Assembly (NCBI GenBank): GCA_005502925.1
Contig: SCPD01000013.1
Span: 124,001-188,000, forward strand
Length of the DNA: 64,000 bases
Direction: 5' to 3'
Origin: Rhizobiales bacterium Y(2018)
GTDB taxonomy: Bacteria; Pseudomonadota; Alphaproteobacteria; Rhizobiales; Aestuariivirgaceae
Made by a program: the position numbers and the translations under genes. Each line of letters starts with the position of its first letter. The first letter of the stretch is position 1. The notes below the pieces were generated by a model. That model worked only from the letters and a program-made list of their open reading frames with translations, was not told the DNA's origin and ran no database searches. Below, piece after piece: positions 31,954 to 43,266 of the stretch.

Positions 31954-34255
31954 GGTCAAACATTTCACGACCGAGACGGTGGGCCTGGCGCTCGCCCATG
32001 ACAGCGCCGCGCTGCATGTCCAGGGCCGGGCCATCTATATCGATGATATGCGCGAGCCCGAAGGCACGCTGCATGTGGCGCCGGGTTACGCGGCCGACGG
32101 CGCCAAAGGCCGCATCACGCGGTGTGATCTCGATGCCGTGCGTAGCTATCCGGGCGTCGTCGCGGTGCTGACCGCTGCGGATATTCCGGGTGTCAATGAT
32201 TGCAGCCCGGCGATGGGCGACGACCCGATCTTCGCGGAGGGTGAGATCCTGTTCCACGGCCAGGTCGTCTTCGCGGTGGTGGCCGAGACACATGATCAGG
32301 CGCGCCGCGCGGTGAGGCGCGCCAAGATCGAGATCGCCGAGGATCGCGCCGCCATCACCGTCGAGGATGCGCTGGAGCAGGGCACGCCGGACGTGCTGCC
32401 GCCTTACGAGTTCCGCCGTGGTGAGCCCGAAAAAAGGATTGCAGCCGCGAAGATGCGCCTCTCCGACAGTTTCCATGTCGGCGGCCAGGAGCATTTCTAT
32501 CTCGAGGGTCAGGTGGCTTTCGCCATGCCGGAGGAAGCGGGCGGCATGATTGTCCATTCCTCGACCCAGCATCCCAGCGAAGTGCAGCATTGCGTCGCCA
32601 AGATGCTGGGCGTGGCGGATGCCTTCGTCACTTGCGAATGCCGGCGCATGGGCGGCGGCTTCGGCGGCAAGGAAAGCCAGGCGGCGCAATGGGCGGCACT
32701 CGCAGCACTTGGCGCCCAGGTGACCGGCCGGCCGGTAAAATGCCGTCTCGACCGCGACGACGACATGATCATGACCGGCAAGCGCCATGACATGCGTATC
32801 GATTACGATGCCGCTTTCGACAAAACCGGCCGCCTGACGGCGGTCGATGCGAGCCTCCTGTCGCGCTGCGGCTACTCCGCCGATCTTTCGCTCGGCGTCA
32901 ATGACCGTGCGATGTTCCATTCCGACAATGCCTATTATTATCCGGCGGTCAGCATCGAATCGCGCCGCTTGCGCACCAATACCGTGTCGAACACCGCCTT
33001 TCGCGGCTTCGGCGGCCCGCAGGGCATGATGCTGGCCGAGCGCATGATGGACACCATCGCGCATCGCCTGGCGCTCGACCCGCTCGATGTGCGCAAGCGC
33101 AATTTCTATGGGCCGAAGCGTGACCGCACGCCTTACGGCATGAAGGTCACCGACAACATCATCGCCGAGGTTGTGGCCGAGCTCGAAAAGACCAGCGATT
33201 ATTATGCGCGCCGGGAAGCGATCCGGGATTTCAACGCCAAGAACCGCATTCTCAAAAAGGGCCTGGCGCTGACGCCGGTCAAATTCGGCATCTCCTTCAC
33301 GCTGATCCATCTCAACCAGGCGGGCGCCCTCGTCCATCTTTATACCGACGGCTCGGTGCATCTGAACCATGGCGGCACCGAGATGGGGCAGGGGCTCTAT
33401 ATCAAGGTCGCGCAAGTGGTGGCCGAGGAATTCGGCATCACGCCGGATCGCGTGAAGATCACCGCCACCACGACCGGCAAGGTGCCCAACACCTCGCCGA
33501 CCGCTGCCTCGTCGGGCTCCGATCTCAACGGCATGGCGGCCAAGGAAGCGGCGTCCCAGATCAAGAGGCGGCTCATCGCTTTCGCCGAGCGTGAATGGCA
33601 GGTCGCTCCGGATCAGATCCGCTTCGAGAAGGGCCGGGTGATCATCGCCAATCAGAGCATGAGCCTCGGTGAGCTGGCCAAGCGCGCGCATCAGGCGCGC
33701 ATCCAATTGTCGGCGACGGGTTTCTATGCGACGCCCAACATCACCTGGAACCGCGACAAGGTGAAGGGCAAGCCGTTCTTCTATTTCGCCTATGGCGCTT
33801 CCTGCTCGGAAGTGACCATCGATACGCTGACCGGCGAGATGCGGGTCGACCGCGTCGACATTCTTCATGATGTCGGGCGCTCGCTCAACCCGGCGATCGA
33901 TATGGGCCAGATCGAAGGCGGCTTCGTCCAGGGCATGGGCTGGCTCACCACCGAGGAGCTGGTCTTCGACAGGCAAGGCCGTTTGCGCACCCATGCGCCC
34001 TCGACCTATAAGATCCCGTGTGCCTCCGACGTGCCGGCGGATTTCCGCGTGAAGCTGTTCGCCTCGCCCGGCAACCCGGCCAATACAATCTACCGCTCGA
34101 AGGCGGTGGGCGAGCCGCCCTTGATGCTGGCGCTGTCGGTGTTTTCGGCGATCACCGATGCGATCGCCGCACTCAAGCCCGGAACGGCGCCGCCTCTGGA
34201 GGCGCCGGCGACACCGGAGGCGATTTTGAAGGCGGTAAAGGCGATGTCCGCATGA
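31943..34255 (+). CDS. xdhB: Xanthine dehydrogenase molybdopterin-binding subunit
   Basis: About 770 residues from ATG 31943, which has GGGAG at 31931-31935; a GTG at 31925 is less well supported. The large subunit motifs are present: the molybdopterin-binding RMGGGFGGKESQ, FRGFGGPQGM, and the catalytic-site GGTEMGQGLYIKVAQ. A late GQIEGGFVQGMGW follows, and the conserved Glu of the active site lies in SKAVGEPPLMLA. With XdhA it oxidises hypoxanthine and xanthine to urate. Its stop overlaps the xdhC start (ATGA). Confidence 0.95.
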   Translation: MPAEVKHFTTETVGLALAHDSAALHVQGRAIYIDDMREPEGTLHVAPGYAADGAKGRITRCDLDAVRSYPGVVAVLTAADIPGVNDCSPAMGDDPIFAEGEILFHGQVVFAVVAETHDQARRAVRRAKIEIAEDRAAITVEDALEQGTPDVLPPYEFRRGEPEKRIAAAKMRLSDSFHVGGQEHFYLEGQVAFAMPEEAGGMIVHSSTQHPSEVQHCVAKMLGVADAFVTCECRRMGGGFGGKESQAAQWAALAALGAQVTGRPVKCRLDRDDDMIMTGKRHDMRIDYDAAFDKTGRLTAVDASLLSRCGYSADLSLGVNDRAMFHSDNAYYYPAVSIESRRLRTNTVSNTAFRGFGGPQGMMLAERMMDTIAHRLALDPLDVRKRNFYGPKRDRTPYGMKVTDNIIAEVVAELEKTSDYYARREAIRDFNAKNRILKKGLALTPVKFGISFTLIHLNQAGALVHLYTDGSVHLNHGGTEMGQGLYIKVAQVVAEEFGITPDRVKITATTTGKVPNTSPTAASSGSDLNGMAAKEAASQIKRRLIAFAEREWQVAPDQIRFEKGRVIIANQSMSLGELAKRAHQARIQLSATGFYATPNITWNRDKVKGKPFFYFAYGASCSEVTIDTLTGEMRVDRVDILHDVGRSLNPAIDMGQIEGGFVQGMGWLTTEELVFDRQGRLRTHAPSTYKIPCASDVPADFRVKLFASPGNPANTIYRSKAVGEPPLMLALSVFSAITDAIAALKPGTAPPLEAPATPEAILKAVKAMSA

Positions 34256-35444
34256 AGGTCTGGGCTCACATAGCGAAATCGCTCGAAGCTGGTGAGCCCT
34301 GCGCCATGGTGTCGGTCTATCGTGTCGAGGGTTCCGCCCCGCGCGAGGAGGGCGCCCGGCTCATCCTGACGCCGCGCGGTTTCCACGGCACGATCGGCGG
34401 CGGCGCGCTCGAATGGCGGGCCTTGGCTGAAGCGCAGAAGTTGATGAAGTCCGGCCGCGCGATGTCGGTGAGCCGTCATGCGCTGGGGCCGGAGCTCGGC
34501 CAATGCTGCGGTGGCCGGGTGGAATTGCTGACCGAAGTTTTCGATAGATCGGCGCTCGCCCAGATCAGGGAACTCGCGGCGGCGGAAGCGGCAGGAGCGT
34601 TCAAGACCGCCGGCCGGCTGGAAAAGGATCATGTCGAGAGAAGCATAGAGCCTCAGAACTCCTCCTCATTCCCCTTCTCCCGCCTGCGGGAGAAGGTGCC
34701 CGATAGGGCGGATGAGGGTGTTGGTTCAGCTTGCGACGGCTCTTCAAGAGAACAAGATCGCGAAGCTTCGACACTTCCCACGCCTGCGTTCTCTACAGAA
34801 GCTGAGAGAGCACCCTCATCCGGCCTTCGGCCACCTTCTCCCGCCTGCGGGAGAAGGGGAAACCAGGAGAGAGCGTCCGAAAGCAGAACCTTGATCGAAT
34901 CCTTCGGCGAAACACAGCGGCCACTATATCTTTATGGCGCGGGCCATGTCGGCCGCGCGCTGGTCCTGGCGCTGGCGCCCTTACCTTTCGCGATCCGCTG
35001 GATCGACCCGCGGCCCGATTCGTTCCCTGCCGCTCTGCCGGCCAATGTCACCCCGGTCGAGGCGCGTGATCCCTTGGCCGAGCTCGACGCGGCGCCCCGG
35101 GATACTTTCCTCCTGGTCATGACCCACAGTCACGCGCTGGATCTCGCGATCGTCGACAAGGCGCTGCGGGACGATCGCTTTCCCTATGTCGGGCTCATCG
35201 GCAGCGCCAGCAAAAGGGCGCGTTTCCTGAGCCGCTTGCGCCAGGCGGGTGTCCCCGATGCGGGTTTTGCCGCCTTCAAATGCCCGATCGGTGTCGCCGG
35301 CATCACCTCCAAGGAACCCGCGATCATCGCCGCCGCCACCGTGGCCGAGCTTCTGGAACGGGATGAGATGTTGAGAACCGGGCGAATTCCTGGCTTTCAG
35401 GCCCGAACACCCTCTAGAATGGCTGCAAAAAAGGGCCAGGGCGG

Positions 35445-35448
<4 letters not shown>
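34252..35448 (+). CDS. xdhC: Xanthine dehydrogenase accessory protein XdhC carrying an in-frame palindromic-element insertion
   Basis: 398 residues. The N-terminal XdhC/CoxI domain (MVSVYRVEGSAPREEGARLI, FHGTIGGGALEW, GPELGQCCGGRVELL) spans about residues 15-115. The C-terminal Rossmann domain (PLYLYGAGHVGRALVLALAP, VGLIGSASKRARF, GITSKEPAIIAAA) spans about 222-380. XdhC inserts sulfurated molybdenum cofactor into XdhB. Between the domains, residues about 140-205 ([16 protein letters not shown] ... [13 protein letters not shown]) are translated from repeat element A2. This keeps the reading frame open and probably adds a disordered linker. Whether the protein still works is unknown. The stop overlaps the next gene's GTG by 4 bases. 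Confidence 0.9.
34671..34864. repeat. Inverted-pair palindromic element A2 inside xdhC
   Basis: Left arm 34671-34720 (CTTCTCCCGCCTGCGGGAGAAG hairpin, then GATGAGGGTG). Right arm 34811-34864 is its near reverse complement, with a core of about 90 bp. Same family as A1 and A3 but located within a coding sequence. The frame through it is open without a stop. Confidence 0.92.
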
Positions 35449-36981
<1,533 letters not shown>

Positions 36982-36998
<17 letters not shown>

Positions 36999-38067
36999 GA
37001 AACGCGCCGAGCGCTCCACCCGCATGGCGCTCCTGTCGCCGGTCATCGCCATCGCGCTGACGCTGATCACGGGTGCTGTGCTTTTCGCCATCCGCGGCAT
37101 CGAGCCCTTGCATGGGCTTTATGTCTATTTCGTCGAGCCCTTGACCCAGATGTGGTCGGTCGAGCAGCTGATCGTGAAGGCGACGCCCTTGGTGCTGATC
37201 GGCGTCGGCCTCGCCGTCTGCTACACCGCCAATGTGTGGAACATCGGCGCCGAGGGCCAGTTCACCATGGGCGCCATATTGGGCGGCATGATCCCGGTGC
37301 TGTTCCCGGCCTGGCAGTCGCCATTGACGCTCATCACCATGCTGCTCTTCGGCATATTGGGCGGCATGGCCTGGGCGGCGATCCCGGCGCTCCTCAAGAC
37401 GCGTTTCAACGCCAATGAGATCCTGACCTCGCTGATGCTGGTCTATGTGGCGCAGTTGCTGCTCGACTGGCTGGTGCGCGGCCCCTGGCGCGACCCGCAG
37501 GGCTTCAACTTCCCCAAGACGATCACCTTTGACGGCTGGCAGTTGTTGCCGATGCTGTCGGGCTCCATCCATCTCGGCGTGTTGTTCGCGCTCGCCGCCG
37601 CCCTCGTTCTCGCTTTCGTGATGGCGCGCATGCTGAAGGGCTTCGAGATCCGCGTCAGCGGCAATGCGCCGCGCGCCGGACGTTTCGCCGGCTTCTCGCG
37701 CCCGCGCACGATCATGTTCTGCTTCCTGCTGTCGGGTGGTCTCGCCGGTCTTGCCGGCATCACCGAAGTGGCGAGCGTGGTGGCGCAATTGCAGCCGCAG
37801 ATCTCGCCGGGTTATGGCTTCACCGCCATCATCGTCGCGTTCTTGGGCCGGCTCAATCCGATCGGCGCGATCTTCGCCGGCCTGATGCTGGCGCTGAGCT
37901 ATCTGGGCGGTGAGGCGGCGCAGGTGACGCTCGGCCTGTCGGATCGTATCGCCAAGGTATTCCAGGGCATCTTGCTGTTCTACATCCTCGCCTGCGACAC
38001 GCTCATCCTCTATCGCTTCCGCTGGCTGAAGACGCAAGTCTCAGCTGCGGTCCAGCCGGCGGAGTGA
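36982..38067 (+). CDS. BMP-type ABC transporter permease
   Basis: 361 residues of a BPD_transp_2 permease. Several transmembrane helices are evident, with the family motifs YTANVWNIGAEGQFTMGAIL, KTRFNANEILTSLMLVY and VASVVAQLQPQISPGYGFTA. It is homologous to the first permease of guanosine/purine-nucleoside importers. It overlaps the ATPase gene by 17 bases, and its stop is 5 bases before the preferred start of the second permease. Membrane location is certain; substrate is inferred. Confidence 0.92.
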
Positions 38068-38072
38068 AGGAT

Positions 38073-38948
38073 ATGGATGCCACCACCGCCGTCTTTCTTA
38101 CCATCGTCACCGCCGCGACACCCTTGCTGCTGGCGGCACTCGGCGAGTTGGTGACCGAGCGCTCTGGCGTTCTCAATCTCGGCGTCGAGGGCATGATGGT
38201 GATGGGGGCGGTCGCGGGCTTCGGCGCCGGCTTCCTCTCCGGCAATCCCTATATCGGCATTTTCGCGGCGATCCTCGCCGGCATGGCGATGGCGCTGCTC
38301 TTCGGCCTCCTCACCTTGACGCTGGTGACCAACCAGGTGGCGACGGGGCTGTCGCTGACACTGCTCGGCCTCGGCCTGTCGGGTCTTCTGGGCGAGTCCT
38401 TCGTGGGCGAGCCCGGCGTACGGCTCCCCAAATGGCTGGGCATCGACATATTGATCCCGGTCTCCTTCATCCTGGTGGCTGCCGTATCCTATGTGCTGTT
38501 CCGCACCAAGATCGGTCTCGTCATCCGTGCCGTCGGCGACAGCCACGCTTCAGCGCATGCGCTGGGCTATCGCGTCACCTTGGTGCGTTATGCCTGCGTG
38601 CTGTTCGGCGGCGCCTGCTCGGGCCTGGCCGGCGGCTATCTCTCGCTCGCTTATACGCCGCAATGGGTGGAGAACATGACGGCAGGTCGCGGCTGGATCG
38701 CGCTGGCGCTGGTCGTCTTCTCGTCCTGGCTGCCCTGGCGCTTGGTGGTGGGCGCCTATCTCTTCGGCGCCATTTCCATTCTGGCTTACACGGTGCAGAC
38801 CTTCGCGCTCGGTATCCCGTCGCAGCTCTTGCTGAGCCTGCCTTATATTGCCACCATATTGGCCCTCGTCCTGATTTCGGCGAGCCGGCGGCTGACGCGC
38901 AGCAATGCGCCGGCCTGTCTCGGGCAGCCATTCGTGCCTGATCGATGA
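38073..38948 (+). CDS. BMP-type ABC transporter permease, second subunit
   Basis: About 291 residues, a BPD_transp_2 protein of the shorter class. Motifs include LLLAALGELVTERSGVLNLG, VEGMMVMGAVAGF, VTNQVATGLSLTLLGLGLSG and YTPQWVENMTAGRGWIALAL. It pairs with the preceding permease. ATG 38073 has GGAG at 38061-38064, 8 bases upstream; GTG 38064 overlapping the previous stop is an alternative. The substrate-binding protein follows after 33 bases. Confidence 0.92.
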   Translation: MDATTAVFLTIVTAATPLLLAALGELVTERSGVLNLGVEGMMVMGAVAGFGAGFLSGNPYIGIFAAILAGMAMALLFGLLTLTLVTNQVATGLSLTLLGLGLSGLLGESFVGEPGVRLPKWLGIDILIPVSFILVAAVSYVLFRTKIGLVIRAVGDSHASAHALGYRVTLVRYACVLFGGACSGLAGGYLSLAYTPQWVENMTAGRGWIALALVVFSSWLPWRLVVGAYLFGAISILAYTVQTFALGIPSQLLLSLPYIATILALVLISASRRLTRSNAPACLGQPFVPDR

Positions 38949-38981
38949 ACCGCAAATGCTACAGGTAGTAAGGAGAACCAC

Positions 38982-40052
38982 ATGAAGAAACTGATGATGA
39001 GTGCCGCGGTTTTGGCCGTGGCGCTGGGCATGTCGGCGGCCTCCGCCTCGGCCCAGGAGAAGCTCAAGGCCTGCTGGCTCTATGTCGGCGCCATCGGCGA
39101 TTTCGGCTGGACCTATCAGCACAATCAGGGCCGCCTCGCGGTCGAGAAGGAGCTCGGCGACAAGGTGCAGACGGTGTTCGTCGAAAACGTGCCAGAAGCG
39201 GATTCCGAGCGCGCCATCGAACGCTTGGCGCGCGACGGCTGCGCCATCGTCTTCACCACCTCTTTCGGCTTCATGGAGCCGACGCTGAAAGTGGCGAAGA
39301 AATTTCCCGACGTGAAATTCGAACATGCGACCGGTTTCAAGACCGCGCCGAATGTCACCACCTACAATGCCAAGTTCCATGAAGGCCGTTATGTGATCGG
39401 CCAGATCGCCGCCAAGATGTCGAAGTCGGGCGTCGCGGGTTATATCGTCTCGGTGCCGATCCCCGAAGTCATCTCCGGCATCAACGCCTTCATGCTGGGC
39501 GCCCAGACGGTCAATCCCGATTTCAAGGTGAAGATCGTCTGGATCAACTCCTGGTATGACCCGGGCAAGGAAGCCGACGCCGCCAAGGTGCTGTTCAGCC
39601 AGGGTGCCGACATCATCGTGCAGCACACCGACTCGACGGCGCCGCTGCAGGTCGCCGAGGAGCAGGGCAAGCACGGCTTCGGCCAGGCGTCCGACATGAT
39701 CAAATTCGCCCCCAAGGCGCAATATACGGCGATCGTCGATGACTGGGCGCCCTATTATGTCCGCCGCGTCAAGGACGTGCTGGGCGGCACCTGGAAGTCG
39801 CAGTCCTCCTGGGACGGCATGGCCGAAGGCACGGTCCATATGGCGCCCTTCACCAACCTGCCGGACGACGTCGTGAAAGCGGCCACCGAAGCCATGGATG
39901 CGATCAAGAGCGGCAAGCTCCATCCCTTCACCGGCCCGATCACCAAGCAGGACGGCTCGACCATCGGCGAAGCCGGCAAGCCGCTCGGCGACGGCGACAT
40001 TCTCGGGATGAACTGGTTCGTCAAAGGCGTAGACGACAAGCTGCCACAGTAA
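38982..40052 (+). CDS. BMP-family substrate-binding protein (PnrA-like)
   Basis: 356 residues with a Sec signal (KLMMSAAVLAVALGMSAASA, cleavage at ASA-QE) and no lipobox. The mature protein is a BMP/PnrA periplasmic binding fold: YVGAIGDFGWTYQHNQGRL, IFTTSFGFMEPTLKVAKKFP, KFEHATGF and HTDSTAPLQVAEEQGKHGF. This family binds purine nucleosides in several bacteria. It completes the ATPase/permease/permease/SBP operon directly downstream of xdhABC. Element A3 follows its stop. Confidence 0.93.
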   Translation: MKKLMMSAAVLAVALGMSAASASAQEKLKACWLYVGAIGDFGWTYQHNQGRLAVEKELGDKVQTVFVENVPEADSERAIERLARDGCAIVFTTSFGFMEPTLKVAKKFPDVKFEHATGFKTAPNVTTYNAKFHEGRYVIGQIAAKMSKSGVAGYIVSVPIPEVISGINAFMLGAQTVNPDFKVKIVWINSWYDPGKEADAAKVLFSQGADIIVQHTDSTAPLQVAEEQGKHGFGQASDMIKFAPKAQYTAIVDDWAPYYVRRVKDVLGGTWKSQSSWDGMAEGTVHMAPFTNLPDDVVKAATEAMDAIKSGKLHPFTGPITKQDGSTIGEAGKPLGDGDILGMNWFVKGVDDKLPQ

Positions 40053-40076
40053 GCTTGCTTAGTCTGTAACAACAAT

Positions 40077-40283
40077 TCCCCCTCTCCCGCCCTGCGGGAG
40101 AGGGTGGCCGAAGGCCGGGTGAGGGTGTGGCTCAACTGCTTGGTACCAGGTTTGATGTTCCGAAGGCGCATACCGCGCCGGCCCGACTGCAATCGAATTC
40201 AATCAACTTTGACTATCGCTCGGATGAACCGACACCCTCATCCGCCCTTCGGGCACCTTCTCCCGCAAGCGGGAGAAGGGGGA
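40077..40283. repeat. Inverted-pair palindromic element A3
   Basis: Left arm about 40077-40127 (CCTCTCCCGCCCTGCGGGAGAG hairpin, GGCCGAAGGCC, GAGGGTG). Right arm 40233-40283 (CACCCTCATCCGCCC ... TTCTCCCGCAAGCGGGAGAA). Core about 105 bp. It is intergenic between the ABC binding protein and puuD, and so separates two parts of the purine island. Confidence 0.9.
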
Positions 40284-40303
40284 AGTCCGGCTGAGAACAC
40301 TCC

Positions 40304-41485
40304 ATGCTCGATCCTTTCATCGCCGACTGGCTCAATCTGCTGCTGCGCTGGGCGCATATGATCGCCGGCATTGCGTGGATCGGCACATCCTTCTATTTCG
40401 TGGCGCTTGATTTTTCGCTGAAGCGCCGCGCTGGATTGCCCGCCGGCGTCTATGGCGAGGCCTGGGAAGTGCATGGCGGCGGCTTCTATCATGTGCAGAA
40501 ATATTCGGTGGCGCCCGCCGACATGCCGCCCGACCTCATCTGGTTCAAATGGGAGGCCTATCTCACCTGGGTGACCGGCTTCCTGCTGCTCATCGTCCAG
40601 TTCTACTTCAATGCCACGACCTTCCTGATCGATCCTTCGGTTTTGGTCCTGACGCCCTGGCAGGCGATCGCGATCTCAACTGTGAGCCTCGCCGCCGGCT
40701 GGTTCATCTATGATGGTCTCTGCCGATCGCCGCTCGTGCATCGCCCCGGCCTTCTGGCGCTCGCCGTCTTCGCGCTGATCCTCATCGCCGCTTACGGCTT
40801 CACGCATGTCTTTTCGGGACGCGGCGCGCTGATCCATATCGGCGCCTTCATCGGCACCATGATGGCGGCCAATGTCTTCGCCGTGATCATTCCCAATCAG
40901 AAGAAGATCACCGCGGCGCTGTTGCGCGGCGAGGCGCCCGATCCGAAATTCGGCATCACCGGCAAGCAGCGCTCGCTGCACAACACCTATCTGACCTTGC
41001 CGGTTTTGCTGATGATGATCAGCAACCACTATCCGATGATCACCAATCACCCGCAGGCCTGGCTGCTGGTCGGGCTGATCGTCATCGGCGGCGCGTCCTT
41101 GCGCCATTTCCTGGTGCGCCATGAAGTGGGCGACGACATCGCGGAAATCGCCTGGACCTTGCCCGTCATCTTCGGCGCGCTCGCCGCCGCTTTGTGGCTT
41201 ACCGAGCCGAAAGTGAGGATCGGCGAAGGCCTCGTCGTCTCCGACCAGGAGGTCCAGGCCATCACGGTCAAGCACTGCACCATGTGCCATGCGGTGAAGC
41301 CCACCCATGCGGGCTTCAAGGAGGCGCCCAAGGGCGTGGCACTCGAGACGCTCGACGAATTGCGCCGTTATGCCACGCAGATCGAGGCCCAGGCGGTGCG
41401 CAACAAATCCATGCCGATTGGCAACGAGACCGGCATGACCGATGAGGACCGCGCCAAATTGGGCGCCTGGATATCCGCGCAATGA
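40304..41485 (+). CDS. puuD: Urate hydroxylase PuuD (membrane, cytochrome c-linked)
   Basis: 393 residues. Seven to eight hydrophobic helices carry conserved histidines (LLRWAHMIAGIAWIGTSFYF, EVHGGGFYHVQKY, LHNTYLTLPVLLMMISNHYP). A C-terminal cytochrome c domain has CTMCH at Cys325-His329. PuuD converts urate to 5-hydroxyisourate in the membrane and passes electrons to the respiratory chain, replacing soluble uricase. It is followed by uraD with an ATGA overlap. Full length and all recognisable motifs are intact. Confidence 0.95.
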   Translation: MLDPFIADWLNLLLRWAHMIAGIAWIGTSFYFVALDFSLKRRAGLPAGVYGEAWEVHGGGFYHVQKYSVAPADMPPDLIWFKWEAYLTWVTGFLLLIVQFYFNATTFLIDPSVLVLTPWQAIAISTVSLAAGWFIYDGLCRSPLVHRPGLLALAVFALILIAAYGFTHVFSGRGALIHIGAFIGTMMAANVFAVIIPNQKKITAALLRGEAPDPKFGITGKQRSLHNTYLTLPVLLMMISNHYPMITNHPQAWLLVGLIVIGGASLRHFLVRHEVGDDIAEIAWTLPVIFGALAAALWLTEPKVRIGEGLVVSDQEVQAITVKHCTMCHAVKPTHAGFKEAPKGVALETLDELRRYATQIEAQAVRNKSMPIGNETGMTDEDRAKLGAWISAQ

Positions 41486-41979
41486 CCGCGCTCGACGATA
41501 TCAACATCATGCCGCTCTACGCGTTCTTAGGGGCTTTCGGCGACGTGGCCGAGCATTCGCCCTGGGTGGCGGAAGGCGCCTGGGAGAGGCGCCCCTTCGC
41601 CACGCGTGACGATGTCGTCACCGCTTTCGCGGCGGTGATGCGCGCCGCTCCCCAAGCGGCGCAACGGGCTCTCATCCGCGCCCATCCCGATCTCGCGACC
41701 AAAGCGAAGCTCACCCAGGATTCGTCCAGCGAGCAGGCAGGTGTCGGGCTCGACCGGCTGACACCGGACGAATTCGCCCGCTTCACCAGGCTCAACGACG
41801 CCTACAAAGCGCGCTTCGGCTTCCCTTTCATCTTCGCCGTGAAGGGCGCGACCAAGGGTCAGATTCTCCAGGCCTTCGAAGAGCGCCTTGGCAACAGCGC
41901 TGAAGTGGAATTCGAGACCGCTCTGACACAGATTGCCCGTATCTTCCGCTTCCGCCTCGAAGACAGGATATCGGCATGA
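41482..41979 (+). CDS. uraD: OHCU decarboxylase
   Basis: 165 residues, the family length. Motifs include FGDVAEHSPWVAEGAWERRP, a conserved LIRAHPDLATKAKL containing the catalytic His, LTQDSSSEQAGVGLDRLTPD and FPFIFAVKGATKGQIL. It converts 2-oxo-4-hydroxy-4-carboxy-5-ureidoimidazoline to (S)-allantoin. It overlaps puuD at its start and guaD at its end by 4 bases each, indicating one transcript with coupled translation. Confidence 0.96.
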   Translation: MTALDDINIMPLYAFLGAFGDVAEHSPWVAEGAWERRPFATRDDVVTAFAAVMRAAPQAAQRALIRAHPDLATKAKLTQDSSSEQAGVGLDRLTPDEFARFTRLNDAYKARFGFPFIFAVKGATKGQILQAFEERLGNSAEVEFETALTQIARIFRFRLEDRISA

Positions 41980-43265
41980 CCCGCATCATCACCGGCGCGG
42001 TGCTGACCTTCGGCGCGACCGCCGCCGATTACCTGCATGAGCCGCAAGGCGCCGTGGTGATCGGGGATGACGGGCACATTCTGTGGCGCGGCGCCCGCGC
42101 GGCGCTGCCGGACGCCTGGCGCGCGGCACCGGTCGACGATTATGGCGGCTGCCTGATCCTGCCCGGCTTCATCGACGCCCATATTCACTTCCCGCAATAT
42201 CGCATGCTGGCCGCGCCGGGTAAGGATCTGCTCGACTGGCTCAACCGCTTCACCTTCCCGGAGGAATCGCGTTACGGCGATGCGGCTTACGCTGCGGCGG
42301 CGGCCGAAAAATTCCTCGACCGTCTCGTCACCAACGGCACCACCTCGGCGATGGTCTTCTCCTCGGTGCATAAATCCTGTGCCGAGGCGCTGTTCGCTGC
42401 CGCCGAAAAGCGACGCATGGCGGTGATGACCGGCAAGACCATGATGGACCGCGATGTGCCGCAGGCGGTGCGCGACACGCCGGAGGAGGGGGCTCGCGAC
42501 AGCGAGGCGCTTTACCAGAAATGGCACCGCCGCGATCGTCTGCGTTATGTCGTCTCGCCGCGTTTCGCCGTGACCTCCTCGGAAGCGCAATTGCGTATCT
42601 CAGGAGAGCTGATGCAGTCGCTGACCGATGCGCTCATGCAGACGCATCTCTCCGAGAGTATCGGCGAAGTCGCGCGGATCCGTGCGCTCTATCCCAACGA
42701 CAAGGACTATACCGACGTCTATGACCGTTTCGGCCTGTTGAGCGACCGCAGCCTCTTCGCCCATGGCGTCCATCTCTCCGAGCGTGAATGTGCACGTTTG
42801 TCGGAGACGGGTTCGATCGTCGCCCATTGCCCGACCTCGAACATGTTCTTAGGCTCAGGCCTGATGAGCATGGGCCATCTCGGCAAACCGGAACGCCCGG
42901 TCAGGCTGGCGCTCGGCACGGATGTCGGCGGCGGCACCAGCTATTCGATGCTCGCCACCTTGGGTGCCGCCTATAAGGTACAGATGCTGTCGGGCTACCG
43001 TCCGACCGCCTTCGAGCTGTTCCACCTGGCGACGCGCGGCAATGCGGAGAGGCTGCGTCTCGCCGATGAGGTGGGATCGCTCGATGAAGGCAAATGGGCG
43101 GATATGGTGGTGATCGATCCCCAGGCGACAGATGTCCTGGCGAGCCGCCAGGAGCTTTCGCAGTCGCTCGAGGATATGCTGTTTGCCTTGGCGATCCTGG
43201 GCGATGACCGCGCCATCCGCGCGACCTATATCGCCGGGCGCAGGATTCATGAAAGAAGTGAGTGA
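41976..43265 (+). CDS. guaD: Guanine deaminase
   Basis: 429 residues of the amidohydrolase superfamily. The zinc-binding PGFIDAHIHFPQYRM, the guanine deaminase signature LLDWLNRFTFPEESRYGDAA, MQTHLSESIGEV, SLFAHGVHLSERECARL and GTDVGGGTSYSML are all present. It deaminates guanine to xanthine, feeding xanthine dehydrogenase. The overlap with uraD and a 1-base gap to the next gene place it in the urate operon. Confidence 0.95.
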   Translation: MTRIITGAVLTFGATAADYLHEPQGAVVIGDDGHILWRGARAALPDAWRAAPVDDYGGCLILPGFIDAHIHFPQYRMLAAPGKDLLDWLNRFTFPEESRYGDAAYAAAAAEKFLDRLVTNGTTSAMVFSSVHKSCAEALFAAAEKRRMAVMTGKTMMDRDVPQAVRDTPEEGARDSEALYQKWHRRDRLRYVVSPRFAVTSSEAQLRISGELMQSLTDALMQTHLSESIGEVARIRALYPNDKDYTDVYDRFGLLSDRSLFAHGVHLSERECARLSETGSIVAHCPTSNMFLGSGLMSMGHLGKPERPVRLALGTDVGGGTSYSMLATLGAAYKVQMLSGYRPTAFELFHLATRGNAERLRLADEVGSLDEGKWADMVVIDPQATDVLASRQELSQSLEDMLFALAILGDDRAIRATYIAGRRIHERSE

Positions 43266-43266
43266 C

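Noticed and set aside
31928-33994. 688-codon frame antisense to xdhB
   Set aside because: It lacks any conserved motif and lies entirely opposite a clearly homologous xanthine dehydrogenase gene.
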